DNA of 64,000 bases from Nitratireductor soli (GTDB lineage Bacteria; Pseudomonadota; Alphaproteobacteria; Rhizobiales; Rhizobiaceae): the NCBI RefSeq assembly GCF_001050155.1, contig NZ_LFVY01000012.1:1-64000 (forward strand). The letters are read 5' to 3'. The position numbers and the translations under genes are program-made. The notes below the pieces were generated by a model. It was not told the origin of the DNA and made no database searches. It saw only the letters and a program-made list of their open reading frames with translations. Of the stretch, positions 44,311-53,971 are shown in pieces (within the stretch, counting starts at the first letter, position 1; each line of letters opens with the position of its first letter).

Positions 44311-47004
44311 ATGGCAGATCATAGCTCGAACCAACGTGCAGACATTGCTGGACTGACAGACGACGACCCGTTTGCGGAACTGACCCGCATCATGGGGCAC
44401 GACCCGCGACGCGTGGATGTGCCGAAATCGGATCTGGACGTGGCCAGCGATGATCTCGCGCTTGAACTGGAAAACGAACTTCTTGGCGATCTGACGGCGT
44501 TTTCCGACCTGGAGCCGCAGGAGGCTGCCGCCGCCGCAGACAATGATCCATGGCAGCCCGCGCCGTCCGACTGGCGTTTCGGCCCGGCCGACCAGACGGT
44601 TGAAGAGACGGCGCCTGAACTGGCCGATGCGCTGGACGAGACCTTCGCCGCCAGCTTCGAGCAGGAAATGCGCCTCGATGTCGCTGAGGACGATGACGTC
44701 GTCAACGAGATGCCGATTGACGAAGAGGCGGCGGACGAATGGTCGCCCAAGGATTTTGCCGCGCATCCCGATGCTGATGAGACGGCGCTGAACGACACGG
44801 ATGTCCCCGAATCCCCCTTTGCCGACGACGGCCGCGCTGCCGATCCCTTCGCCGCTGACGATGCTGATGTCGAGGTGGTGTTCAACCCGGGCGATTGGGC
44901 GCAACTCGACGCCGATTTCGCTGAAACAGAGACGGTTCCGGCGTCTGCCGGAGAACCCCTCGATCAACCGGCGGATCAGGATTTTGCTCACCTGCCTTCC
45001 ACGTTCCAGGCCGAGCCGGTCGCGGTCGGGATGGGCGCCGGTGAGGAGGCGCCGTTTGAGGTAGCGCCGTTCGACGAAGCGTCGTTTGACGAAGCGCTGC
45101 CGCACAGCCCCATTGCCGACGATTTCACGCAGCCGGCAGCGCCGGTCGGCGCGCGCCAATACATGTCGCCGCAGGATTTTGCCTCGTCCGTTGCCAAGGG
45201 CAGCGAGCAGGCAGCGGCAGAGGAACCGGCAGTTTCCGACGAGCATCTGGATCTGGCCGCGCAATTCGAAGCCGAATTCGATCCGCATGACGACATGACT
45301 GCGGCGACGGCCGACGCGCCGGCACAGACGGAGTGGCAGGCCCCCGTCGGTGAGCCTGCGTCGTGGACTTTCGCTGAAGATGAGCCTGAACCGACACCCG
45401 AGCCTGAACAGTCTGCCACCGAGGCTGTCGCCGAGGACGCCAGTTCGTTCTGGCGCCAGCCCGAGCCGCCGCAGCCGCCCGCCGATGACGGGCCGCCGCT
45501 GATCGACATTGTCGATGTGCCGGGCGATGCACGGGTCGCCGTCGAGCAAGCCCAGCATATTCCCGAGTTCCATAGCGAGCCCGACAAGGGACCGGAAGCC
45601 GACGCCGATGATCTGGAACTGGCCCTGGCCAGGGCGTTCGGCGATGCGGAAGGTGTTCCCGAGACGCTTTCGGCGCCGGCTGAAAAGCCGGCCGTGGATT
45701 TTCCACGCGATCAGTACGCCACGGCGGCACTGGGCGCCGACGGAAACCAACGGGCGGACGATTTCGCCTTCGACGACGATTTCGCCGACGAAGCCGTCGA
45801 GCAGACCGCTGCCCGGTACGAGGCGCCCCAGTACGAGGCGCCCCGCTATGAGGCTGACGGAGCGACGGCCTATGACCAGGCCGACGCCTATCTCGCCGCC
45901 GACGATGATCCTTGGCGCGACCAGGCCGAGGATGGCCTGGGGGCAAAAACCGCCGCTTTGGGCATGGCGCCCGTGGCTCTGCGTGACCGATTGCCGAAAG
46001 GCCGCAGCGGCATCCTGATCGCCGCCATTGGCGGTGTGGCCGTTCTCGGCGCGATCGCTGTCTTTGCTTTTGGAACGGGCGGCGGCAGCGGCGAAACCCC
46101 GGCACTGGTGCGCGCCGACAGCGATCCGGTGAAGGTGAAGCCGGACAATCCAGGTGGCCAAACGGTACCGAACCAGGACAACCAGGTTTATCAGCGCGTT
46201 ACCGGGGCAGAGGCCGCCGGGAACCCGGCGCAGGAGCGTCTCGTTTCCACGGCTGAAGAGCCGGTCGATGTGCCGGCCCCACAGGTTGAGTCCTCGGCTC
46301 CCAAATCCGAAGAGCGCCTTGCATCCGCAGCTCCCGATCAATCGGCCACCGCTGTCGACGAAGCCGTGACAGCGATGGCGCCGCGCCGCGTTCGCACGAT
46401 GGTCGTGCGTCCGGACGGAACGATGGTGCCGCGTGAGGAGATTGAACCGGCAGCACAAACCGCCGCAGCGGCGCCGACGCCGGCCGCTTTGCAGCCAGAG
46501 ACCAGCGCCCAGCCGGAAACAGCCGCGCCCAGCGCGTCATCGGCGGCGATCGCGGACGAACCTGCCGCGGCTGAAAGCGCCGCTGGCGTGGCCACCGATG
46601 TAAACGTGCCGACGGCGGCTCCTGTGCCGACCTCGCGTCCGGCATCGGCGCCTGTGCAGAGGCAGCAACCGGCAGAGACGGCGCCGGCACGGGTGGCATC
46701 CGCTCCCGCACAGCCGACGCAGCCCGTGGCGCAGCCGGCCCAGCCGACTGCTGCGGCGGCCGACGGCTGGTCCGTGCAGATTTCATCGCAGCCGACAGCC
46801 GAAAGCGCCCAGCAATCCTATCAGGACATGGCGCAGCGCCATGGCAATCTCCTGACGGGCAGGGGCGTGAACATCGTCAAGGCGGACGTCGCCGGCAAGG
46901 GCACGTATTATCGGGTGCGCATTCCTTCCCAGTCGAAGGAAGATGCGATCCAGCTCTGCTCGAATCTGAAAGCCGCAGGCGGCAGCTGCTTCGTTTCGAA
47001 ATAG
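44311..47004 (+). CDS. large SPOR-domain membrane protein
   Basis: The 897-residue protein has GGAAGA nine bases upstream of its ATG. Residues 1-560 are extremely acidic and low-complexity (Asp, Glu, Ala, Pro), a cytoplasmic disordered tail. One membrane span lies at about 565-590 (GILIAAIGGVAVLGAIAVFA). A long Ala/Pro/Gln-rich periplasmic linker leads to a C-terminal SPOR domain, residues 818-897 (WSVQISSQPTAESAQQSYQD, VAGKGTYYRVRIPS, AIQLCSNLKAAGGSCFV). SPOR binds stripped glycan at the septum, so this is a division-site protein. It is followed by a terminator and nagZ. Confidence 0.9.
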   Translation: MADHSSNQRADIAGLTDDDPFAELTRIMGHDPRRVDVPKSDLDVASDDLALELENELLGDLTAFSDLEPQEAAAAADNDPWQPAPSDWRFGPADQTVEETAPELADALDETFAASFEQEMRLDVAEDDDVVNEMPIDEEAADEWSPKDFAAHPDADETALNDTDVPESPFADDGRAADPFAADDADVEVVFNPGDWAQLDADFAETETVPASAGEPLDQPADQDFAHLPSTFQAEPVAVGMGAGEEAPFEVAPFDEASFDEALPHSPIADDFTQPAAPVGARQYMSPQDFASSVAKGSEQAAAEEPAVSDEHLDLAAQFEAEFDPHDDMTAATADAPAQTEWQAPVGEPASWTFAEDEPEPTPEPEQSATEAVAEDASSFWRQPEPPQPPADDGPPLIDIVDVPGDARVAVEQAQHIPEFHSEPDKGPEADADDLELALARAFGDAEGVPETLSAPAEKPAVDFPRDQYATAALGADGNQRADDFAFDDDFADEAVEQTAARYEAPQYEAPRYEADGATAYDQADAYLAADDDPWRDQAEDGLGAKTAALGMAPVALRDRLPKGRSGILIAAIGGVAVLGAIAVFAFGTGGGSGETPALVRADSDPVKVKPDNPGGQTVPNQDNQVYQRVTGAEAAGNPAQERLVSTAEEPVDVPAPQVESSAPKSEERLASAAPDQSATAVDEAVTAMAPRRVRTMVVRPDGTMVPREEIEPAAQTAAAAPTPAALQPETSAQPETAAPSASSAAIADEPAAAESAAGVATDVNVPTAAPVPTSRPASAPVQRQQPAETAPARVASAPAQPTQPVAQPAQPTAAAADGWSVQISSQPTAESAQQSYQDMAQRHGNLLTGRGVNIVKADVAGKGTYYRVRIPSQSKEDAIQLCSNLKAAGGSCFVSK

Positions 47005-47029
47005 CCTGTCTGGCCCACTGCACCGAAAG

Positions 47030-47059
47030 AAGCCGCCATGCTTGCCAGGCGGCTTTTTT
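47030..47059 (+). terminator. Rho-independent terminator
   Basis: AAGCCGCC (47030-47037) pairs with GGCGGCTT (47048-47055), followed by TTTT to 47059. It ends the SPOR-gene transcript. It also argues that nagZ starts at 47104, not at the open-frame start 47038, which lies inside this hairpin. Confidence 0.85.
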
Positions 47060-47103
47060 CATGGGCGCTTTCCGCTGTCGTCATCGGCGGCTATCCTGGG
47101 TGC

Positions 47104-48123
47104 ATGAGCGAATCAAAAGCTATGATTCTCGGTGCGACCGGGACGGAATTGACGGCCGACGAGTGCGCCTTCTATCGCGACGAGCGCCCGTGGGGATTCA
47201 TCCTGTTTGCGCGCAATGTCGCCGAGCCTGAACAGTTGCGCGACCTGGTCGCGGCCATGCGCGACAGCGTCGGGCGCGCCGACGCGCCGGTGTTCATCGA
47301 CCAGGAGGGCGGCCGCGTGCAAAGGCTTCGTCCGCCGCTGGCCCCGGACTATCCGAACGCCGCGACGCTGGGCGCCATCTACGGCCGCGACCATGGTGCG
47401 GGGCTGCGCGCCGCCTGGCTGATGTCGCGGCTGCATGCGATGGATCTTGCCCGCTACGGCATCACGGCCGATTGCCTGCCGGTGCTCGACGTGCCGGTGG
47501 CCGGCGCGCACGATGTCATCGGCAACCGCGCCTATGCGCACGACCCGCAAGCCGTCATCGCGCTTGGCCGGGCCGCCAGCGAGGGCCTGATGGCCGGCGG
47601 CGTCCTGCCGGTCATGAAGCACATGCCCGGCCATGGCCGGGCTTTCGCCGACAGCCACAAGGCGCTGCCCGAGGTGACGGCGTCGCTGGATGAGCTTCGC
47701 GCCCATGATTTTCTGCCGTTCAAGGCCCTGGCCGACCTGCCGATGGCAATGACCGCGCACATCGTCTACCACGCCATCGACGCGGAGCGTCCGGCCACCA
47801 CCTCGCCGTTGGTCATTGGCGACATCATTCGCGGCGAGATCGGTTTCGACGGGCTTTTGATGAGCGATGACGTGTCCATGCACGCACTTTCTGGGGATTT
47901 CGCCGCCCGTGCAGAAGCAATCCTTGCGGCGGGATGCGATCTTGTCCTTCACTGCCATGGAATTATGCCGGAAATGCAGGCGGTGGCCGAAAAGGCGCCC
48001 GAATTGTCGGGCAAGAGCCTTGAACGCGCCAATCGGGCGCTTGCCCACCTGAAGCCGGGGGACGATCTAGAAGAGACGGTGGCGCGTGCGGAGTTCGCGC
48101 GATGCTTCGAGGCCGTCGCGTGA
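47104..48123 (+). CDS. nagZ: beta-N-acetylhexosaminidase NagZ (GH3)
   Basis: This 339-residue cytoplasmic enzyme removes GlcNAc from muropeptides in wall recycling. GH3 features: FIDQEGGRVQRL, the His-loop KHMPGHGRAFADSHK (the flexible acid/base His-Asp pair of NagZ), and the nucleophile Asp in GLLMSDDVSMHAL. Length is standard. It is followed within 20 bases by scpA, suggesting an operon that continues to scpB. Confidence 0.95.
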   Translation: MSESKAMILGATGTELTADECAFYRDERPWGFILFARNVAEPEQLRDLVAAMRDSVGRADAPVFIDQEGGRVQRLRPPLAPDYPNAATLGAIYGRDHGAGLRAAWLMSRLHAMDLARYGITADCLPVLDVPVAGAHDVIGNRAYAHDPQAVIALGRAASEGLMAGGVLPVMKHMPGHGRAFADSHKALPEVTASLDELRAHDFLPFKALADLPMAMTAHIVYHAIDAERPATTSPLVIGDIIRGEIGFDGLLMSDDVSMHALSGDFAARAEAILAAGCDLVLHCHGIMPEMQAVAEKAPELSGKSLERANRALAHLKPGDDLEETVARAEFARCFEAVA

Positions 48124-48142
48124 AGACGAGGACTGGGGATTT

Positions 48143-48994
48143 TTGGCCCAGAATGTTGAAAAACAGGCCGCCAAGCCCATTCCCATGGACAGGCTGTGGG
48201 AAGATGACAGCGCCAAGGACCGGGGTGTCTCCGAGCCGGCGCTGACGGTCGACGTGGCCGGTTTCGAGGGACCGCTCGATCTGCTCCTGCATCTGGCGCG
48301 GACCCAGAAGGTTGATCTCGCCCGTATTTCCGTTTTGGCGCTGGTGGAGCAGTATATCGCCTTCGTCGAGCGTGTTCGCGAGATGCGGTTGGAACTGGCC
48401 GCTGACTATCTGGTCATGGCCGCCTGGCTTGCCTATCTCAAATCGCGTCTGCTGATTCCCAAGAAGCCCGAGGATGACGAACCCTCCGGTGAGGAAATGG
48501 CGGCGATCCTGCAGTTCCGCCTCAAGCGCCTGGAAGCCATGCGCGACGCGGCCGCCCGGCTCGTCAACCGCAACCGGCTGGGCCGCGACGTCTTCGCGCG
48601 CGGCATGCCCGAGCCGATCGTCGTGGCCAGGCAGAGCGCGTTCTCGGCATCGCTCTACGATCTTCTGACCGCCTATGCCGGCCAGCGGCAGCGCCGCGCC
48701 GTCACCAATGTCCGCATCGCCCAGCGCGGTGTGTGGTCGCTGAAGCAGGCGCGCGACATTCTGGTGCGGATGATCGGCGATTTCGCCGACTGGACCGCGC
48801 TCGACCAGTTCCTCATCAAGTACATGACGAGCGGCGAGGAGCGGGCGACCGCAGTGGCAAGCTCGTTCGCCGCCACGCTCGAACTGGTGCGCGAGGGGGC
48901 GCTTGAAATCCGCCAGCAGCAGCCCTTCGCGCCGATCTACATGCGCACCGGCAAGGAAAAGCCAGAAAATCTGTTCGAGACGATACATGATTGA
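48143..48994 (+). CDS. scpA: segregation and condensation protein A
   Basis: ScpA is the kleisin that links the heads of SMC in chromosome condensation. It has about 283 residues from TTG 48143, with GAGGA upstream; ATG 48185 (MDRLWEDDS) is the alternative start. The N-terminal FEGPLDLLLHLARTQKVDLA is the SMC-binding helix pair. YLVMAAWLAYLKSRLLIPKK follows, and a C-terminal winged helix includes FIATLELVREG-like SSFAATLELVREGALEIRQQ. It overlaps scpB by eight bases. Confidence 0.95.
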   Translation: MAQNVEKQAAKPIPMDRLWEDDSAKDRGVSEPALTVDVAGFEGPLDLLLHLARTQKVDLARISVLALVEQYIAFVERVREMRLELAADYLVMAAWLAYLKSRLLIPKKPEDDEPSGEEMAAILQFRLKRLEAMRDAAARLVNRNRLGRDVFARGMPEPIVVARQSAFSASLYDLLTAYAGQRQRRAVTNVRIAQRGVWSLKQARDILVRMIGDFADWTALDQFLIKYMTSGEERATAVASSFAATLELVREGALEIRQQQPFAPIYMRTGKEKPENLFETIHD

Positions 48995-49724
48995 GAACAG
49001 CAACGTGGTTCCCTTCGCCGACGACGACGACGCAGACAGCGCGGCCGCCGGATCCGGTCCGGTTTCACGACCGCAACCTGTCGAGGTCAAGCGCATGGCC
49101 GAGGCGATCGTGTTTGCCAGCGCCGAGCCGGTTTCAGAGAAAGCCATTGCCGATCGCCTGCCCGACGGCGCCGACGTCGCCCAGGCGATGGAGGAATTGC
49201 GCATCGAATACGCCATGCGCGGCGTCAATCTGGTACAGATCGCCGATTGCTGGGCGTTTCGCACCGCCAGCGACCTGTCCTTCCTGATGAACCGCAATGC
49301 AGTGCAGCAGCGCAAATTGTCGCGCGCGGCGCTCGAAATGCTGGCGGTGGTGGCCTATCACCAGCCGGTGACGCGCGCCGAGATCGAGGAAATTCGCGGC
49401 GTCGAAACCTCCAAGGGCACGCTCGACATCCTCCTGGAAACCGGTTGGGTGAAGATGCGCGGCCGCCGCCGCACGCCGGGTCGCCCCGTGACCTATGGCA
49501 CCAGCATCGAGTTTCTCGATCATTTCGGCCTCGAGGAACTGCGCGACCTGCCGGGCCTCGAGGAGCTCAAGGGCGCCGGCCTCCTGTCGCCGCGCATGCC
49601 GTCCAACTTCGCCGTGCCGCAGCCCATCTCCGATCCGGACGTCCTGGCAGACGACGAGGACCCGCTGACCGACATCGACCTGGAGGAACTCGGTCTGTTG
49701 ACACCGCTCGCCCAGGATGATTGA
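48987..49724 (+). CDS. scpB: segregation and condensation protein B
   Basis: The 245-residue partner of ScpA forms a winged-helix dimer that binds the kleisin. KRMAEAIVFASAEPVSEKAI starts the first domain, SRAALEMLAVVAYHQPVTRA the second, followed by EIRGVETSKGTLDILLETGW and GRRRTPGRPVTYGT. The C-terminal acidic tail is family-typical in alphaproteobacteria. The start ATGATTGA overlaps the scpA end, so the two are translationally coupled. Confidence 0.96.
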   Translation: MIENSNVVPFADDDDADSAAAGSGPVSRPQPVEVKRMAEAIVFASAEPVSEKAIADRLPDGADVAQAMEELRIEYAMRGVNLVQIADCWAFRTASDLSFLMNRNAVQQRKLSRAALEMLAVVAYHQPVTRAEIEEIRGVETSKGTLDILLETGWVKMRGRRRTPGRPVTYGTSIEFLDHFGLEELRDLPGLEELKGAGLLSPRMPSNFAVPQPISDPDVLADDEDPLTDIDLEELGLLTPLAQDD

Positions 49725-49774
49725 CGAGAAGGGTGGGCGCAGTCCGGTCACGATCCATCCAGGGATGTCAGCGA

Positions 49775-50923
49775 ATGAACAGTCAGAGGCAAGCTTCGGC
49801 ACGGGTGACGGCCGGTGTCAGCTTTGCGGCCCGCCTGTCCTTCGACGGCATCAGCCACAGCTATCCTTCAGGCGCAGAGACCCTGCGCGAGGTTTCGCTG
49901 GCCGCCGAGCCGGGCGAGGTGCTTTGCCTGCTCGGGCCGTCCGGCTCCGGCAAGACGACCCTGCTCAGGATCGCGGCCGGCATCGAGACGCAGACGGCCG
50001 GGCGGATCGTTCTCAACGATCGGTTGATCGCCGGGCCGGGTGTCTTCCTGCCGCCGGAGCAGCGTTCGATCGGCCTCGTCTTCCAGGATTTCGCGCTGTT
50101 CCCGCATCTGAGCATTTTGGACAATGTCCGCTTCGGCCTGACGGCCCTGTCCGCCGACGAGGCGCGCCATGAGGCGATGATAGCGCTGGAGCGCGTCGGG
50201 CTCGAAACCTATGCGGCCGCCTATCCGCATGTTCTGTCGGGCGGCGAGCAGCAGCGTGTGGCCCTGGCGCGCGCGCTGGCCCCGCGCCCGGCGGTGCTTC
50301 TGATGGACGAACCCTTTTCCGGTCTCGATTCACGGCTGAAGGACACGGTGCGCGCCGAAACGCTGGACATCCTGCGGCAAAGCCGGGCGACGGCCATCGT
50401 CGTCACGCATGACGCCGAGGAGGCGATGCGCATGGGCGACCGCATCGCGCTGTTGAAAGATGGGCGCCTGGTGCAGGTGGGCGCGGCCGAGGACCTATAC
50501 CAGAACCCGGCCGATCTTTTCGTCGCCGGGTTCTTCTCCGAACTCAACGAATTCTCCGGCAAGGTCGCCGGCGGCGCCGTCGAGACGCCGCTTGGGCGTT
50601 TCCCCGCGCCGAAACTGACCGACGGGCAGGAGGCGGTTGTCGCCGTGCGGCTGTCGGGCTTTCAGATCAATCAGCAGGGCGGTGCGATCCCCGCGCGTCT
50701 CGTCTCGCGGCGCTTCCTGGGCGTCGTTGAGTTTCTGGAACTTGCGGTTCCCGGCGCCGACAGGCATGTGCGGGCGCGGGTGCGCTGCGGAAACCTGGAA
50801 CCGGGCGTGCGCGACGTGTGGATCGATATCGTCCCGGCGGATGTGCTGGTGTTCGCCAATCCAGCACGATTAATAGACCCTGACCCCAGACATTCGTTTG
50901 AAAGATCGGGCGAAAGCGCATAA
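49775..50923 (+). CDS. ABC transporter ATP-binding protein, FbpC/PotA-like
   Basis: The 382-residue ATPase has Walker [13 protein letters not shown]-loop [11 protein letters not shown], signature [15 protein letters not shown], Walker [13 protein letters not shown] and H-loop [10 protein letters not shown]. The C-terminal 130 residues form a TOBE-like regulatory region. The subgroup is that of Fe3+, spermidine and sulfate importers. No permease or binding-protein gene is adjacent, so its partners must lie elsewhere or it is an orphan. It sits between scpB and tatA, with AGGGATG before ATG 49775. Confidence 0.9.
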   Translation: MNSQRQASARVTAGVSFAARLSFDGISHSYPSGAETLREVSLAAEPGEVLCLLGPSGSGKTTLLRIAAGIETQTAGRIVLNDRLIAGPGVFLPPEQRSIGLVFQDFALFPHLSILDNVRFGLTALSADEARHEAMIALERVGLETYAAAYPHVLSGGEQQRVALARALAPRPAVLLMDEPFSGLDSRLKDTVRAETLDILRQSRATAIVVTHDAEEAMRMGDRIALLKDGRLVQVGAAEDLYQNPADLFVAGFFSELNEFSGKVAGGAVETPLGRFPAPKLTDGQEAVVAVRLSGFQINQQGGAIPARLVSRRFLGVVEFLELAVPGADRHVRARVRCGNLEPGVRDVWIDIVPADVLVFANPARLIDPDPRHSFERSGESA

Positions 50924-50957
50924 ATCAACTCAATGGCAATTGGCGAAAGAGACTGAC

Positions 50958-51188
50958 ATGGGTTCCTTTTCTATCTGGCACTGGCTCATTGTGCTCGTCG
51001 TGGTGCTGCTCCTGTTCGGACGCGGCAAGATTCCCGAGCTGATGGGCGACATGGCCAAAGGCATCAAGAGCTTCAAGAAGGGCATGTCCGAAGAGGACGA
51101 GGATGCGGAGACGGCAAAGACCGTCGAGCATCAGCCGGACGAGCCGATTAAGGACGCGGCCAAGACGAGCAAGAAGAAGGCCGGCTGA
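50958..51188 (+). CDS. tatA: Tat translocase subunit TatA
   Basis: This 76-residue pore component of twin-arginine export starts [20 protein letters not shown], the single N-terminal membrane helix. The hinge [20 protein letters not shown] and amphipathic helix follow, then a charged tail ending in Lys residues. It is first of tatABC; the upstream frame overlaps the ABC gene and is not coding. Confidence 0.96.
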   Translation: MGSFSIWHWLIVLVVVLLLFGRGKIPELMGDMAKGIKSFKKGMSEEDEDAETAKTVEHQPDEPIKDAAKTSKKKAG

Positions 51189-51236
51189 TTCACGCCGTGC
51201 GGCTTGCGCTGTCTATCGCCCTTATTCTGGTGACAT

Positions 51237-51788
51237 ATGTTTGACATTGGCTGGCCTGAAATGCTGGTGATCGCCGTCGTCCTGATCGTTGTGGTCGGGC
51301 CGAAGGATTTGCCGCGTATGCTGCGCACCTTCGGGCGCACCACCACGAAACTGCGCGGCATGGCCGGCGATTTTCGCAAGCAGTTCGACGAGGCGCTGAA
51401 GGAAGCGGAGCTTGACGACGTCAAGACCATGGTCGATGACGCCCGCAAGCTCGACCCGCGCAACGAGATCAAGAAGCATCTCAATCCGATCGAGAAGGTC
51501 GGCCAGGACATCCGCGCCGGGCTCGACGCGGCGATGAAGCCACAACCGGCGAAACCGGCAACCCCGGCCAAAACGGGGGTGCATCCAGCCGAGCCGGTGA
51601 AGAAGGCGGCGACCGGCATGCCGGCAGGGACCACGGCATCGGCGAAGGCCAAATCGTCAGCCCAATCTGAAGCCAAGTCTCCGGCTAAATCCCCGGCCAA
51701 GCGAGCACCGGTGAAGGCGGCGGCCAAACCCAAACCGGCAGCCGCGAAATCGACCGCAAGCAAGAAAACCAGCGGAGCGGCCTCGTGA
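51237..51788 (+). CDS. tatB: Tat translocase subunit TatB
   Basis: This 183-residue substrate-receptor partner of TatC begins MFDIGWPEMLVIAVVLIVVV with the Glu of the membrane helix, then the GPKDLPRMLRTFGR hinge and a long helix. The last 90 residues are a Lys/Ala/Pro-rich linker. Its stop overlaps the tatC start by four bases, consistent with coupled translation. Confidence 0.95.
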   Translation: MFDIGWPEMLVIAVVLIVVVGPKDLPRMLRTFGRTTTKLRGMAGDFRKQFDEALKEAELDDVKTMVDDARKLDPRNEIKKHLNPIEKVGQDIRAGLDAAMKPQPAKPATPAKTGVHPAEPVKKAATGMPAGTTASAKAKSSAQSEAKSPAKSPAKRAPVKAAAKPKPAAAKSTASKKTSGAAS

Positions 51789-52618
51789 GCGCTGACGGCA
51801 AAGACGATATAGACCAGTCCTCGGCGCCGCTGCTCGATCACCTGATCGAACTGCGCTCGCGCCTGATCTGGGCGATCGGCGGTTTTTTCGTCGCTTTCCT
51901 CGTCTGCTTCTTCTTCGCCAAGCAGATCTTCAACCTGCTTGTCATTCCGTTCCAGTGGGCAACCTTGTGGGCTGGGCTCGATGCGAGCAAGGTCGACCTG
52001 ATCTACACAGCACCGCAGGAATTCTTCTTCACGCAGATCAAGCTGGCCATGTTCGGCGGCGTGGTGGTGGCCTTCCCGGTGATCGCCATGCAGGTGTACA
52101 AATTCGTCGCGCCCGGGCTCTACAAGAACGAGCGGCGCGCCTTCATGCCGTTCCTCATAGCCTCGCCGATCCTGTTCCTCATCGGCGGCGCGCTGGTCTA
52201 TTTCTTCTTCACGCCGATGGTCATGTGGTTCTTCCTGTCGATGCAGCAGGTGGGGCCGGAAAACACCGTGCAGATCTCGCTGCTGCCGAAGGTTTCCGAA
52301 TATCTCGGGCTGATCATGACGCTGATGCTGTCCTTCGGCCTGGTGTTTCAATTGCCCGTGGTGACGACGCTGATGGCGCGGGTCGGATTGCTGACCTCGC
52401 AGGGCCTTGCCGACAAGCGCAAATACGCCATCGTCGCCGCCTTCGTCGCCGCTGCCGTGCTGACGCCGCCGGACCCGGTGAGCCAGATCGGTCTTGCGCT
52501 TCCAACCATCCTTCTCTACGAGATTGCCATCTGGGCCGCCCGTATGGTGGAGCGCAGTCGCGCGCGGGAGAAAGCCGCGGCTGACCAAACCGACGAAGCG
52601 GACCAGCCGACCGCCTAG
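51785..52618 (+). CDS. tatC: Tat translocase subunit TatC
   Basis: The 277-residue, six-helix core receptor binds twin-arginine signals. The N-terminal APLLDHLIELRSRLIWAIGG matches the H-x-x-E-L-R-x-R signature. QEFFFTQIKLAMFGGVVVAF and the fourth-helix region PVVTTLMARVGLLT are conserved. The last helix pair contains LTPPDPVSQIGLALP. The protein ends in a charged tail. It completes tatABC. Confidence 0.96.
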   Translation: MSADGKDDIDQSSAPLLDHLIELRSRLIWAIGGFFVAFLVCFFFAKQIFNLLVIPFQWATLWAGLDASKVDLIYTAPQEFFFTQIKLAMFGGVVVAFPVIAMQVYKFVAPGLYKNERRAFMPFLIASPILFLIGGALVYFFFTPMVMWFFLSMQQVGPENTVQISLLPKVSEYLGLIMTLMLSFGLVFQLPVVTTLMARVGLLTSQGLADKRKYAIVAAFVAAAVLTPPDPVSQIGLALPTILLYEIAIWAARMVERSRAREKAAADQTDEADQPTA

Positions 52619-52683
52619 ACTGAAGGCATTTCCTGTCGCTGTCGGGGCGGTTGTTCAAATCTCTCCGCGATTGGAAGCCTGAC

Positions 52684-53967
52684 ATGCTCGACATCAAATG
52701 GATTCGCGAGAACCCGCTGGCGCTTGACGAAACGCTGGAAAAGCGTGGCGCGAACCCCGAAAGCCAAAAGCTCCTGGCGCTCGACGAAGCGCGCCGCCAG
52801 CACCTGACCAGGCTGCAGGAGGCGCAGGAGCGCCGCAACGCCGCCTCCAGGGAAATCGGCAAGGCGATGGCTTCCGGCGACAAGGCGCTGGCCGAGACGC
52901 TGAAGGCCGAAGTGGCCGAGCTGAAGGGCTTCGTCCAGGAGGGCGAGGCCGAGGAGCGCCGCCACGATGCCGCGCTGCGCGACGCATTGGCGCGCCTTCC
53001 CAACATCCCGCTCGACGACGTGCCGGTCGGCGCCGACGAAAGCGATAATGTCGAGGTCCGCAAAATCGGCGAGGCCAGGCACAGCAACTGGTCGAAAGAG
53101 CATTTCGAGATCGGCGAGGCGCTCGGCCTGATGGATTTCGAGCGCGCGGCGAAGATTTCGGGTTCGCGCTTCACCGTGCTGTCGGGCCAGCTTGCCAGGC
53201 TGGAACGCGCGCTCGGCCAGTTCATGCTCGACCTGCACACAATCGAACATGGCTATACGGAAGTCCAGCCGCCGCTCCTGGTGCGCGACGAGGCGATGTT
53301 CGGCACCGGGCAATTGCCGAAATTCGAGGAAGACCTTTTCCGCGCCGGCGACGACCATTGGCTCATCCCCACCGCCGAGGTCCCGCTCACCAATCTCGTG
53401 CGCGAGGAAATCCTCGATGGCGAGAAACTGCCACTGCGCTTCACCGCGCTGACGCCGTGCTTCCGCTCGGAGGCAGGCTCTGCCGGCCGCGACACGCGCG
53501 GCATGCTGCGCCAGCATCAGTTCTACAAGGTCGAGCTGGTGTCGATTACCGATGCGGATTCCTCCCTTGCCGAGCACGAGCGCATGACCGAATGCGCCGA
53601 GAGCGTGCTGAAGAAGCTCGACCTGCCGTTCCGCACCATGGTCCTGTGCACCGGCGACATGGGCTTCGGCGCGCGCAAGACCTACGATCTCGAGGTCTGG
53701 CTGCCGGGGCAGAAAGCCTATCGCGAAATCTCGTCCTGCTCGGTCTGCGGCGATTTCCAGGGACGCCGCATGAACGCGCGCTACCGCATCGGCAGCGACA
53801 AGCAGACCCATTTCGTCCACACGCTGAACGGCTCGGGCACGGCGGTTGGCCGGGCGCTGATCGCCGTTCTGGAAAACTACCAGAACGAGGATGGCAGCGT
53901 GACGGTGCCGGATGTTCTGCGTCCCTATATGGGCGGCCTGGAGAAGATCGAAGCATTAAAGGACTGA
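52684..53967 (+). CDS. serS: seryl-tRNA synthetase
   Basis: The 427-residue class II enzyme starts [20 protein letters not shown]. The N-terminal coiled-coil arm (residues 25-105) binds the long variable arm of tRNA-Ser. Class II motif 2 lies in [20 protein letters not shown] and motif 3 in [20 protein letters not shown]. It is followed four bases later by surE, in a conserved serS-surE-pcm order. Confidence 0.97.
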   Translation: MLDIKWIRENPLALDETLEKRGANPESQKLLALDEARRQHLTRLQEAQERRNAASREIGKAMASGDKALAETLKAEVAELKGFVQEGEAEERRHDAALRDALARLPNIPLDDVPVGADESDNVEVRKIGEARHSNWSKEHFEIGEALGLMDFERAAKISGSRFTVLSGQLARLERALGQFMLDLHTIEHGYTEVQPPLLVRDEAMFGTGQLPKFEEDLFRAGDDHWLIPTAEVPLTNLVREEILDGEKLPLRFTALTPCFRSEAGSAGRDTRGMLRQHQFYKVELVSITDADSSLAEHERMTECAESVLKKLDLPFRTMVLCTGDMGFGARKTYDLEVWLPGQKAYREISSCSVCGDFQGRRMNARYRIGSDKQTHFVHTLNGSGTAVGRALIAVLENYQNEDGSVTVPDVLRPYMGGLEKIEALKD

Positions 53968-53971
53968 TATC

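Noticed and set aside
45781-45870. Repeated Tyr-Glu-Ala-Pro codons in the SPOR gene as a possible repeat element
   Set aside because: Only a few imperfect in-frame units within the low-complexity acidic tail.
44071-46458. 795-codon minus-strand frame opposite the SPOR gene
   Set aside because: Arg/Leu/Gly-rich antisense shadow with no family features.
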